A stretch of DNA of 64,000 nt, from the NCBI RefSeq assembly GCF_910592395.1, contig NC_088316.1, positions 2,916,001 to 2,980,000 on the forward strand. The letters run 5' to 3'. Below are positions 49,901-62,884 of this stretch, piece by piece (position 1 is the first letter of the stretch; each line of letters begins with the position of its first letter). The translations under genes were made by a program, and so were the position numbers. This DNA is from Lineus longissimus (taxonomy: Eukaryota; Nemertea; Pilidiophora; Heteronemertea; Lineidae). The notes below the pieces were generated by a model. It did no database searches, was not told where the DNA came from, and saw nothing but the letters and a program-made list of their open reading frames with translations.

Positions 49901-52900
49901 TGCCATTTTCTTGTGAAATAGACTAGTTCATTGTTACAGCTTTCAACTGAGGACTTAAATCAGTTAAGGCCAAAATGAACAATCTGGCGTCATCATTCCA
50001 TAGCTGTGTCCAAAATAGCGATGATTTGTACCAAGGATGTCACAAAGAAACATCTCTTAGGCCGAAGTTACATAGACCTCATTCGTTCATTTCCTAGGAC
50101 TCATTTTCCCCTTTTGCTTTCGTTCCCCTCTAAAAGCACGGCATTGTGGCGTGCATTCACCGAGGAATGAAAGAAAAACCCGGAAAGTGACTCGTGGTAA
50201 ATGAACGAATGAGGTCTATGTAACTTCGGCCTTAGAGACATCCCTTATTTATCCATGTTCATATATTAACCCATCAGGTGCTGTCCTAGGACGGAGCAAG
50301 TCTCACAATCTTGCACAACTCTAAATTTCCTGAGTGACCAAGTATTCCTCGACCCCAACCAAGTTTCAAAGTACACCATTACCAAAAATATAAGCAAGCG
50401 GAAAATGAATATCGCGATCGCCCTTACTTTTGGCTTTACATGTGCCTGCAAAATTATACTTAGTCCAGGTAACCTTGACCCTACCTGCAGTGCAGCAGTG
50501 GGTCGAGGAAGCCTCGTTGATTTACCCGAGGCGAGCCATACGTTTTCTGTGCATACAGTGGATGTACTGTCATACCGAGCGCTCTGGTATTGCAGATCAT
50601 TCACTTTGATCGAGGTTACCCATCATACAGAAAAACATGTGACCAGTCACCGGAAGATTACGCCCCCAAATTGAGTTCATGACGAGTCAATTGCCGTCAG
50701 GTACCAGTCTCTGTGACGAGTGAATGGAGGAGACTGGTGAACACGTCTAAATGTTATTCTGGGTGTGCAGATACGAATGTGCTGCCGTCTTTGTGCAAGA
50801 TTATGAATCTACATGTAAGCAGGCAATTTATACACATAAACAGGCAAGCATGCCAAAAAGCAGACAATATGGAAGTATGCAGCCAAGTTGACCAAAGAGG
50901 GCCGGGGGAGTATTTTCACCCGGAACATTTTTGAATAGATTCTCCTGCCTTAAATAGCATGCCTGAGATCAGAAATGTGACCCGCCATGACAAAACAGGT
51001 CGCATGTCACTCTGACTGAGCTTGACAGGTTGAGACAGACTGGTTGTTCATTTCACCATTGTCTGCCTTTTGTAAAATCGGAGCATATCAATTTCTTCTA
51101 TTATGTCCTGGTGTCATTTTAGGCTCATCTTCTGTGCGACATGCGACTCATTTTGTCGTGGTGGGTCACAAATATTGGTGCCCCCAGGTCTTGTTTATCC
51201 GTTTCTGATAGTAAATGCAAAAACATTGGGAAGGAGAGGGCATAGGGACGGCTCCTTGTCGACATACTTCCAAAGCAGCAAGCAGAAATACCATGAAACT
51301 ATTCTCGATTTCCTTACCGTATAATACGAGACTACCGTTCCCACAACGCTAGCAAAGACCGCTTCACACGTGCCCGTTATAACTGCCCAGTCCCACCCTC
51401 CGATCGTTAGGACTTGGTGGCAAAACAACAGGACGAGGTAGAAAGCGATTGTGAAACAGACTATGAAGATTGAAAATGATATCCTACGGAGGAAAATGAG
51501 TGCATGTATCAGATTGTATTGAAGTAGTCTGGTATCTTCAACACGAGTGCTCAACACCCGCCAAGGTAGTCTGATATCTTCAACAAGATTGCTCAACACC
51601 CGCCAAGGTAGTCTGATATCTTCAACGAGTGTTCAACACCCGCCAAGGTAGTCTGATATCTTCAACGAGTGTTCAACACCCGCCAAGGTAGTCTGATATC
51701 TTCAACAAGTGCTCAACACCCGCCAAGGTAGTCAGATATCTTCAACAAGAGTGCTCAACACCCGCCAAGGTAGTCAGATATCTTCAACGAGTGTTCAACA
51801 CCCGCCAAGGTAGTCTGATATCTTCAACGAGTGTTCAACACCCGTCAAGGTAGTCTGATATCTTCAACAAGAGTGCTCAACACCAGTCAAGGTAGTCTGA
51901 TATCTTCAACGAGTGTTCAACACCCGTCAAGGTAGTCTGATATCTTCAACAAGAGTGCTCAACACCCGTCAAGGTAGTCTGATATCTTCAACGAGTGTTC
52001 AACACCCGCCAAGGTAGTCTGATATCTTCAACGAGTGTTCAACACCCGTCAAGGTAGTCTGATATCTTCAACAAGAGTGCTCAACACCAGTCAAGGTAGT
52101 CTGATATCTTCAACGAGTGTTCAACACCCGTCAAGGTAGTCTGATATCTTCAACAAGAGTGCTCAACACCCGTCAAGGTAGTCTGATATCTTCAACGAGT
52201 GTTCAACACCCGCCAAGGTAGTCTGATATCTTCAACGAGTGTTCAACACCCGCCAAGGTAGTCTGATATCTTCAACAAGAGTGCTCAACACCCGTCAAGG
52301 TAGTCTGATATCTTCAACAAGAGTGCTCAACACCCGCCAAGGTAGTCTGATATCTTCAACAAGAGTGCTCAACACCCGTCAAGGTAGTCAGATATCTTCA
52401 ACAAGAGTGCTCAACACCCGCCAAGGTAGTCAGATATTTTCAACAAGAGTGCTCAACACCCACCAAGGTAGTCTGATATCTTCAACAAGATTGCTCAACA
52501 CCCGCCAAGGTAGTCTGATATCTTCAACAAGATTGCTCAACACCCGCCAAGGCAAGTTCTGTCCAAAGACCAACTCTCATAACAGCCCTGAATTGAATTA
52601 CCGGTAGTCAAAACTCATTGTCTTTGACCTCTGTCTTTCAATGCTTGCGGTTATGGACAGAAGAAGTCATCATCATCACCGATATCAGCAGCGTTGTAAC
52701 CCTATTGGACTTTTAAATTGACGGAGGTATTGAAACCACTACAGTCTACTGTCCACCTTTGTGGAATCTTTGACCTGCCCTGGCATAGACACCAAGGTAC
52801 AAAGGGGCCACGCCTTCTGGTCTCATCTTCTGGACCCTCGAAGTAACCCCTCAAAGTGCTTGCGGTTACAGGTGTGGCACTCACAAAGGGAACACAGATA

Positions 52901-55900
52901 CAAAGAAATCCAACCTGATGCCGAAACCTTATCATCATCAACCATTTAGTATCTTGGCCCAAGATAGGGCATCAAAGCACACTGGGCAAAGTGTATACCC
53001 AATTTGTTTAGTACCAAAGCGATCCTACTTCAAAATTTTCATTTAGAGGCTTTTTTAAAACTTCCACAATTTTTGTATCAAATACCATCTGTGACTCGCT
53101 CTACCAAAACTAGGCGCTTGTCGCATCTGAACTTGACAGGTTGATACGGACTTGTTGTTCATTTCCCTATTGTAGACCTTTTGTAAAATGTGACCAAATC
53201 AGTTTGTAATAGATTTCACAAAAGGTCTACAATAGGGAAATGAACAACAAGTCCGTGTCAACCTGTCGAGTTCAGATGCGACAAGCGCCTAGTTTTGGTA
53301 GAGCGAGTCACATCTGAGAAATGACAGTCAAAACTGGACACACTGCGCCCGGCTCGAGGCCCAACATACGTACCTATTATTATATCCTACACAGTTATAT
53401 ATATATGGACAGTGATGATCCATCAACTTCACACATCGGTTACAAATCTTACAATGTTTGGCTCGGATGGGACGAATAGTTCGACAAGTATGACAGAGAC
53501 GACTGAGGGGATTCTTCCCCTGCTTCCACTCATCAAAATGGGCAACCTAGAAATCAAGAGAAGGACATTCGGGTGAGCTTGCCAATCACTACTCACACTC
53601 ACAGTAGTTTTTTTAATATCACAGTAACCTCATCCTGGGATTCAGGGCCTTTCACTAAGCAGTAACCAAGCTTATGAGAAAACCGATTGGCTTCAAGCAG
53701 TTTGCCGGCTGTTCTGAAACATGACATTGCAGCACTCATACTGTTGACGAATACATATTCACCAAATATTGGCTCAAATACAATTTCAAATAATGAATTC
53801 AAATATCTTTTCAGTTACCAAATCACTTTAACTGTTAATTTGTGGTATTTACCGATGATTAAATTGTTGGTAAATCCCACAAAGTAACATCCTTACTAAA
53901 TTCGAGAAAAGTTTGTGTGTTTGTGCGCTCATATCCCCCAGACCGAATGGCTGAGCGACCCCAGATTTTGCATGTAGCATTTAACGGGTCCCGAAAATGT
54001 CCTTACGAAGCCCGATTTTTGAATTTCCAACTAACATCCGATATAACGCCGTTTATTGGTTTTATCTAACGTTATTCAGCTGGCCAGCGCGGCGTTTTAC
54101 CTTCGCGTCATGCGCAACGTCACTCCCGACACAGCCTGATCGCGTCACGGCTCCGACGTCAGGATGGGTCTGCTGACGTCATGACGTCACAATGCGACGT
54201 CTCGAGCCCTGTCACTTCAGTCAAAAGCTTTTGCGTGTTCACACAGAGCTTGGTGATCAATTTTTGTTCGGAATCAAATTGTGAAAGGAAAACTCTGATG
54301 ATGGCGGCCACGGGTACAGTGGACTAGTATTTTAAGTGATGGAACCTGGGCAATAAGGAACCAATCTTGTATTGTCACTCATGCTACAAACCTGTCTGAT
54401 GGCCAAGTCATATTCGGGTATATTTCTCGGTAGGAATCCTGGGTCGACGCTGTTGGCATGGTAGAGGCAGAACCACATCACTACGTTGAGTAACATGAAG
54501 ATGATATGGAAGACTTGGAGGTCATACCATGTCAGTGGAATAGCCTGAAACGGAATAACAAAACAAATCAGGGGGCGAGTCTAAAGAGCGACGCAGAGGA
54601 GCAATTTTAATCACCGCTACTTGTGATTATAATCACTGCTCTGTGTGACGAAGGATCTCTTGTCTGCAGGTGAAATTGGTTATCACTGGATTTGATATTG
54701 ACTCGCAGATGGCCGCGATCTGCAATGAACACTACAAAATGTCGCATGCGATTTATGTTGCGAGCAGGTCACCGCAATGAAAATCGCTCATTTGCTTGGT
54801 GCTTTAGATAAGGATTCAGGCTCACAATCTCAAAATCGTGGTTTTTAATATTGGACGCTGATGGTTACTTTAAATCTAGGGCAAGTTTTGTTATTCTGAT
54901 CGCCAAGCAAACGATGCGCAAAAGGGCAATGCATCTATGTTAAATAAATTTAAAGGCCTACATTGTTCGTTAAAAATTTTGAATTTGTAATTGAATTTAA
55001 AAATGTCCAATTGCGAAAATACATACTAAATATAAATTTCAACATTGCCGTTGTGTAGACTGATATACAAATACTATGAATAAAAAGTTTAAACAAATTC
55101 GTATTCATAATAACTGCACTACGGCATTGTGTATTAGTGGATTTCTATTTGACTGGACCATAAGTAATTAGGAACGGTGTACTGTAACCCTTTAAACATT
55201 TCCCACTAACCTTCCAAAGATACATGGGGTAGCCCCAGCATATCACATTGACAAGAAAGAAGATGAGTGGCCCCTTGCTCTGGCCTGGGGGTCCGAATAC
55301 TAAACTCCTGAAACAAAACAAACAAGACACTGGTCATACATACATACATAATGAAATTTATATAGCGCTGTATCCAGAGATGCGATCTCCGCTCAAAGCG
55401 CTTTACAATAATAGAGAAACTGATCAAAGATCAGAGACCAAAGACCCTCCAAAACAGATGAGTCTTCAGGAGGGCCTTGAATGTAGTTAGGCTAGTACAA
55501 GATGTCAGTTCCGTAGGTAGCTGGTTCCACAACATTGGTCCAGCCACCGAAAATGCCCGGTCACCATAGGTTGGTATGCTTGTCTTGGGAACCAGTAGTC
55601 TGACACTTTCTGATGACCGGAGCACCCGAGACTGGCATCTTCCACTGACAAGTCCACACAAGTATTCCGGTGCAATATGATGAAGTGCCATGAAAGTAAT
55701 TACAAGAACTTTGAATTGGATACGCTGGAGAATAGGGAGCCAGTGCAACTCCCTGAGGAATGGGGTAATATGCACTGACTTCCTGGTTCTTGTGACCAAA
55801 CGGGCTGCCGAGGTTTGTACTCTCTGCAGAGGATAGATGGTTACCGCTTGAGTTGCAAAAGTCTAGTCTGGATGTAATGAGCAACTGGGTATAAAGTCTG

Positions 55901-58900
55901 GCAGTGTCTGTGGATAAGTATTTCCTAATCCGACCAATATTGCGGATTCCATTGTTTGCGCAACGAACAGTTGATGAAATGTGCTGTCTAAGAGACAGAT
56001 GCTTGTCAAAAATGACACCAAGGTTCCTTGCGCAATCGCTAGGATCCACAAGACAGTCAACAATCTTGATAGTAGGAACAGATGGCATAATACAAGTACC
56101 TGCTGAGATGGATTTATGAGTGTCTAATTTTCATTAACTCTTCGAATCTGTGAAATGTACGCAAATCAAAAAAATTTGCAAATGAGCTGATTTTTAATTG
56201 GCGGTAGACTGAATATCACCTTTGCTGCCAAAATTTCAAGGTAGATACTCGCATCAGAATTGAACTTTTTGTGCTTTTGCGGTTGTGCTTGACCAGCGCA
56301 TCTGTGAGAATAAAACGCTCACAGACATTTCACTGTTTACATTACATCACAAAGGAGTGATTTACAAGATATCAAAAGTACAATGCACATCTCATATGAG
56401 GTGAGAGTACAGCTTCAAAGTTGCTTGTGAGAGAAACCGCAGAGAACACACACTACATGGATAGACAGACAGCTACAACTGCCAAAGAGTAAGACCCGTG
56501 AACACAATAGCTGACAGAGTCAAAGAGCATTAAATTCTGAGAATAACTGAAAATATCATACCCATATATTGCCTCGAAAACAAGTGTTTGCAATAGCAAA
56601 CAGCACATGAAGGTTCGTTTTATTTTCAATGATACACACATGGAAAAAAATCAATATGTTGAGAGCTCTCCAAATAAATTTGCAACTTATCAAATTGAGA
56701 ATCTCCCAACAGCCGTGTATCATAAGTTTAACTCCTCGAGGCCTATTGGAAACCTCTTGACGAGTGCCATGACAATACAGTAGAACCTCCCTTAGCGGAC
56801 ACCTCTCTATTAAGGACACTGGTCAGTCCAGAGGGTGTCCTTAATAGAGAGGTTCTACTGTAATATGAAATGTCACATCCTTCTTTTGTTGAGACCATTG
56901 GTTGGACTTGGAAAACTCTTGAATGTCTTTTTGATAGTAGAACCTCTCTATCAAAGACACCCTTGGGACTGACAAGTGCTGTCCATAATAGAGAGGTGTC
57001 CTGATGAGAGAGGTGAAATCGAATGGAAACAACTAATTTGGGATCAAAACTAGTGTCCTTGATAGAGATGTTGTACTTAATAGAGAGGTATCCGCTAAGG
57101 GAGGTTCCACTGTATTCTTTTAGATTATCTTCAAATAGCATAGAAGGGTACTGCAGTGCAGCCACAATTGTTGCCCAATATCACTAAAAGTGAGTACATA
57201 CCAAAAGTTAAACTCGGGCAGCAAACTTGTCTTGGCCTTCAAACGTCCATTCAGATAGCCCACAATCTCATGATGTTTCCTGCCCTTCGCTAGTATCAAC
57301 GGAGTCTTTCCGTTCTTATCCTTCAAATCTATGCTGACATTATCCTGGAAATAAAGAGCACAAACATTTTGTCCTTAGCTCTCCAGTGAATAGCACATTG
57401 CTAAAATGTTGTACTCGGTGATTGCTAGTTTTATCAACAACGTCTGAAAACAATGGTCTGAAACCAATGTTTGACTAATTTTCTGAATTTTTGTATATTG
57501 CAGTGCCCAAAGTCGAAACTGGGAGTTGCAATTTTAGGTGATAAAATTGAACATGATATGGGACTGCCTGTCATAGTATCTTTGACTCGCTTCCTGTGCA
57601 TTCTGTTGAGAAACGAATGAATTTATCAATTTTCTGTCTTACCTTTTCAACTAGTTCTTTAATTGCGGCCAAGTTTCCATTTATAGTCGCTAAATGCAGA
57701 GGAGTTTGACCAAAATTATCAAGCTGTTTCGGGTTGAATCCAGAATAGATGAGTAATCTCATTAAATCGGCATGACCTGGAAAAGAGCAGGGAAAAATAG
57801 ACAATTTGTGAAAAATACAAAACAGTAGGCAACATGTGCGAAATAAATATATACAAATGCATCAAAAACAGCAATGATGGGTAGTAAGGGACTGGGAATA
57901 CGCTTCTCCCAAAATCTCCCGAACTGTTGACATTACAGATGAAAATGATCCATTGATATTGAGAGAAATAACTTCACCTGATCACTTCATCTTTGATAAG
58001 ATATTGTCACTGGGATGGAAACATCATATTATGATGAATACGATGTTCCCAATGTGTTTTTCTCTTGAAAAACTTACCCTTAAATGAAGCCCAGTGCAAA
58101 GCATTATCACCGTCTCGATCAACGATCTGTAAGCGAGCACCTTTTCCCATCAGATAACCAGCCAGCATGGTTTTCCCGTACTGACACGCAACAATCAGAG
58201 GTGTGCACCCTTTATTGTCCATAACATCCAACTCCACTCCAGCTTGGCAGAGAATGTCCACCGCAGCCACATGACCGTTGACGCACGCCCAATGAATTGG
58301 CCGCTGTCCTAATTCATTGTCACTGGGTTCATCAACTGGCCCCTTGATTTCGATCAGGTAGCGTAAGAGATTTGTGTGGCCACCAAGTGCGGCCCAGTGA
58401 GCTGGTGTATGACCCTTCTCGTCTCGCTGCTTCAGCACCTCCAATCCATAGGCCTCGACCAACGTCTGCAGTGGAATTAATGCACTGAAAAGAGAAATCA
58501 GAAAAATTACACAGCAAGTAGGGCCAGTACTGCAGTAGCATCAGCGGCTCTAAACTAAAGATTTTTCAAGAGTCGACAAATCATGCATAATCCGGTGGAT
58601 ACGAGGTTGGCCTTAAAATTAGCATAATCAATAAGCACTTTCATCATCTTCGGTACCTGTTGGAAAGAGGAACACCATGGTAACTTGGGCTTGTTGCAGT
58701 GTCCGAAAAGAGAACAGTAGAAGTACCAAATGTACGTCAGATTAACACCTCCTAAAATAGTCGATTGTCGGATATTTGGGATTGGCCGATTAAATGCTAT
58801 TCTTACCCAGCTTTTACAATATCAAATATCGTTATTTGTTTGTTCTTGCCACCATGATCATGATGACCTTGGCAGCATTCGTCGGTTGACCTGGAACTCG

Positions 58901-58949
58901 CAGAATCAGCGGGGTTTTGCGGCATAAAACCAAGCCCGGCTGTTGCCAT
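46883..58949 (-). CDS. Ankyrin-repeat DHHC palmitoyltransferase (HIP14/ZDHHC13-17/Patsas-like)
   Basis: Membrane protein S-acyltransferase that transfers palmitate to cysteines of client proteins, probably at Golgi/endomembranes (family knowledge). Coding exons: 58949-58807, 58484-58078, 57776-57643, 57344-57202, 55307-55211, 54544-54392, 53546-53374, then 51483-51318 or 48818-48647, then 47077-46883. All junctions are GT-AG and in phase. The product is 536 or 538 residues. The N-terminus ends FDIVKAG as in HIP14. Ankyrin repeats span ~60-270 (GHTPAHWAALGGH, RPIHWACVNGH, CTPLIVACQYG, NALHWASFKGH, TPLHLATINGN, KTPLILAKGRKHH). Two membrane helices lie near 287-306 and 319-336, DPG at 342-344, and a zinc-binding Cys-rich domain from C377 with catalytic DHHC at 402-405. 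Next come TM3-TM4 from the alternative exon and TTNE at 481-484. HIP14 has more helices before DHHC; only two here, and the shorter length, fit the invertebrate Patsas type better. Confidence 0.93.
47565..47660 (+). repeat. Dispersed repeat, matching 4020-4115 inverted
   Basis: Lies in the last intron of the acyltransferase gene. It shares GGAGAGACTCCTATTGGC and ATCTTGCCTACCTAG with the copy at 4020-4115. Confidence 0.7.
47967..48145. mobile_element. CAGTAGAACCTC MITE, copy 2
   Basis: 179-bp element with ends CAGTAGAACCTC and GAGGTTCCACTG, flanked by TA on both sides, as expected for pogo/Tigger-type Tc1-mariner relatives. It is intronic in the acyltransferase gene. Confidence 0.85.
48647..48818 (-). 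other. Alternative exon B (TM3-TM4) of the DHHC gene
   Basis: Minus strand: acceptor TATTTCAG|G and donor ACG|GTAAGC. The 172 bases start in phase 2 (completing Arg 417 with AG from the DHHC exon) and end in phase 0. The 57 codons encode two hydrophobic helices, VSFVGFVTASSGLMLLTVVF and then, after WRAEQW, FLYTVGIIQAVVFSGICCFV. It matches exon A in position, phases and organisation, so it can replace A without altering the frame. Coding continuity with the terminal exon (TTNE) is intact. Confidence 0.85.
48888..49125. repeat. 22-bp minisatellite upstream of exon B
   Basis: About eleven copies of CCACACCACAGTGGGG(T/A)AGCCC. Each unit is partly self-complementary (CCCCAC...GTGGGG). On the gene's sense strand it ends ~70 bases before the exon B acceptor. 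Minus-strand open frames here are repeat artefacts. Confidence 0.95.
49126..49584. other. Intronic, nothing recognised
   Basis: Contains a short ATCAATATCAAT-type microsatellite at about 49330-49386. Confidence 0.5.
49585..49877. mobile_element. MITE with ~75-bp terminal inverted repeats
   Basis: ACATTGAAGT and ACTTCAATGT ends. The inner arms CCCCAGTTTAGGCCATACCC and GGGTATGGCCTAAACTGGGG are exact reverse complements, and TTGATAAACAAATTCTTG also pairs. It lies in the intron between exons A and B. Confidence 0.85.
50053..50238. mobile_element. 186-bp hairpin MITE
   Basis: TCTCTTAGGCCGAAGTTACA and TGTAACTTCGGCCTTAGAGA ends. Pairing extends ~40 bp through AGACCTCATTCGTTCATTT with one mismatch. 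It lies between exons A and B. Confidence 0.9.
50239..50975. other. Intronic, nothing recognised
   Basis: A minus-strand hydrophobic open frame near 50340-50440 was considered as a third alternative exon and rejected. Confidence 0.45.
50976..51170. mobile_element. TGTGAC-family palindromic MITE, copy 3
   Basis: Starts TGTGACCCGCCATGACAAAA and ends TTTTGTCGTGGTGGGTCACA. It is closest to the copy at 44279-44468 (both share TCCTGGTGTCATTTTAGGCTC-type interior words). It lies between exons A and B. Confidence 0.85.
51318..51483 (-). other. Alternative exon A (TM3-TM4) of the DHHC gene
   Basis: Minus strand: acceptor CCTCCGTAG|G and donor ACG|GTAAGG. The 166 bases start in phase 2 and end in phase 0, exactly as exon B. 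The 55 codons encode ISFSIFIVCFTIAFYLVLLF and, after GGWDW, AVITGTCEAVFASVVGTVVS, again two helices. The first residues (ISF.xF against VSF.xF), the Trp in the loop and the AV(V)F and final T are shared with exon B; overall identity is low. Confidence 0.85.
51540..52555. repeat. ~40-bp minisatellite upstream of exon A
   Basis: About 25 copies of AAGGTAGTCTGATATCTTCA plus ACGAGTGTTCAACACCCG(C/T)C. The two alternating unit types (CAACGAGTGTTC and CAACAAGAGTGCTC) form higher-order blocks. On the sense strand the array ends only ~57 bases before the exon A acceptor. Confidence 0.95.
53090..53312. mobile_element. TGTGAC-family palindromic MITE, copy 4
   Basis: Nearly identical to 44829-45051: TGTGACTCGCTCTACC ... 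GGTAGAGCGAGTCACA, a 223-bp hairpin. It lies directly beside the DHHC exon (53374-53546), on its downstream side. Confidence 0.9.
54100..54310. promoter_or_regulatory. CRE/ATF-site cluster in intron 6 (candidate internal promoter or enhancer)
   Basis: Two fused palindromic cAMP-response elements, TGACGTCATGACGTCA at 54174-54189, with further half sites (AACGTCAC at 54117, CGACGTCAGG near 54154, GCGACGTC near 54194). The stretch is locally CpG-rich. About 100 bp further is GATGATGGCGGCCA, a YY1-like site with ATG. This lies between the coding exons at 54392 and 53546. Confidence 0.5.
55327..56135 (-). mobile_element. LINE retrotransposon fragment (C-terminal RT region and tail) in intron
   Basis: Minus-strand frames encode CARNLGVIFDKHLSL, IRNIGRIRKYLS, LLITSRLDFCNS and, after frameshifts near 55800-55860, VTRTRKSVHITPFLRELHWL, APEYLCGLV, YGDRAFSVAGPMLWNQLP and FKALLKTHLF. 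This is the standard downstream half of a CR1/jockey-like reverse transcriptase ORF. It ends in AAAGCGC...AGCGCTATATAAATTTCAT and a (TATG)n tail. It is 5'-truncated and frameshifted, so dead. It sits in the intron between exons 4 and 5 of the acyltransferase gene. Confidence 0.9.
56778..56860. mobile_element. CAGTAGAACCTC MITE, copy 3 (internally deleted)
   Basis: 83-bp version with ends CAGTAGAACCTC and GAGGTTCTACTG and TA flanks. The centre is lost. Confidence 0.85.
56935..57112. mobile_element. CAGTAGAACCTC MITE, copy 4
   Basis: 178-bp copy, first base changed (TAGTAGAACCTC), ending GAGGTTCCACTG followed by TA. It lies 75 bp from copy 3 in the same intron. Confidence 0.8.
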
Positions 58950-59082
58950 TTTGGGAATTTTGCGAACGTAGTCTCAAGCATACCAAAATTGTGTGAAGTA
59001 CAAAAATGTACAGAAGAAATATATGACTTGCGCGAGACCTGTCAAAAAATGGTCACGCATGCGCATCATGAATATAAACGAA
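58950..59082. promoter_or_regulatory. Bidirectional promoter between the acyltransferase and RBX1
   Basis: Only 133 bp separate the two divergent start codons, so both 5' leaders and the core promoter must fit here or overlap coding sequence. Near the RBX1 start is CGCATGCGCA (59057-59066), an NRF1-like site. At the other start, CCCAAAATGGCAAC is YY1-like. No TATA box was seen. This layout is typical of housekeeping gene pairs. Confidence 0.7.
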
Positions 59083-62306
<3,224 letters not shown>

Positions 62307-62884
62307 GGATGATAGCGAGCTGAGAATGTGTGATATAGCCTTTTGTTTGGAATTATTATCAAACAGTTAGAGAAGGAAAAATACTAAATAGACTCAAAGC
62401 ACTCGGACTCAGTTGAACATTTCGTGTTCATTTTATTTTGGGAAAGAAGGGCCTGGGGATCAGAAGCAGAACTATTTGTCATTATTGGGTGAAAATTCAG
62501 CCTCTCTTGTAACCGATTTAAGCTGTGTAAATACCTGAGCTTGCCCTTGTTCTTTACAGGGGTTTACATAGATTTCATGTTGTCACTTACATGTATGTTT
62601 CTCTTTGAGAACAAACAAGTCATTTCCAAAGGCAGGCTACATAGGATTCACCATCTCACTTTTCACCCTCATGTCATTTTGTGACAAGTGACAGCGTGAG
62701 TTGTATGTAAACCAGGCCGTGTGGTACAACTAGGTATCTAGGTAATGCTGGGAAAATTTCGTTCTGGGGGGGTTGTATCTATTTAAATCCTTTTGTATTG
62801 TACTTCTGTTTGATATAAATCGTATCAATATGAATTGTGACCTTGGTCTTTTCTATATAGACTGTCAGATGTGACTACCATCTT
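62307..62884 (+). other. RBX1 3' UTR and downstream
   Basis: Follows the TAA at 62304-62306. I saw no AATAAA, so the polyadenylation site is not placed. Confidence 0.5.

Noticed and set aside
50266-50440. A third TM-type alternative exon (hydrophobic AIAIFIFRLLIFLVMVYF) between exons A and B
   Set aside because: It has a possible phase-2 start, but no good acceptor tract, only one helix, and no donor before a stop codon.
51318-51483. Exons A and B both included in one transcript
   Set aside because: A ends in phase 0 and B needs phase 2; joining them gives a frameshift and a stop at 48735.
52239-52607. 122-codon plus-strand frame of TRVLNTRQGSLISS repeats
   Set aside because: Translation of the ~40-bp intronic minisatellite, opposite to the host gene.
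53599-53802. Extra exon of the acyltransferase between exons 6 and 7
   Set aside because: Exon 6 (phase 0 end) joins exon 7 (phase 0 start) directly, and the frame shows no family similarity.
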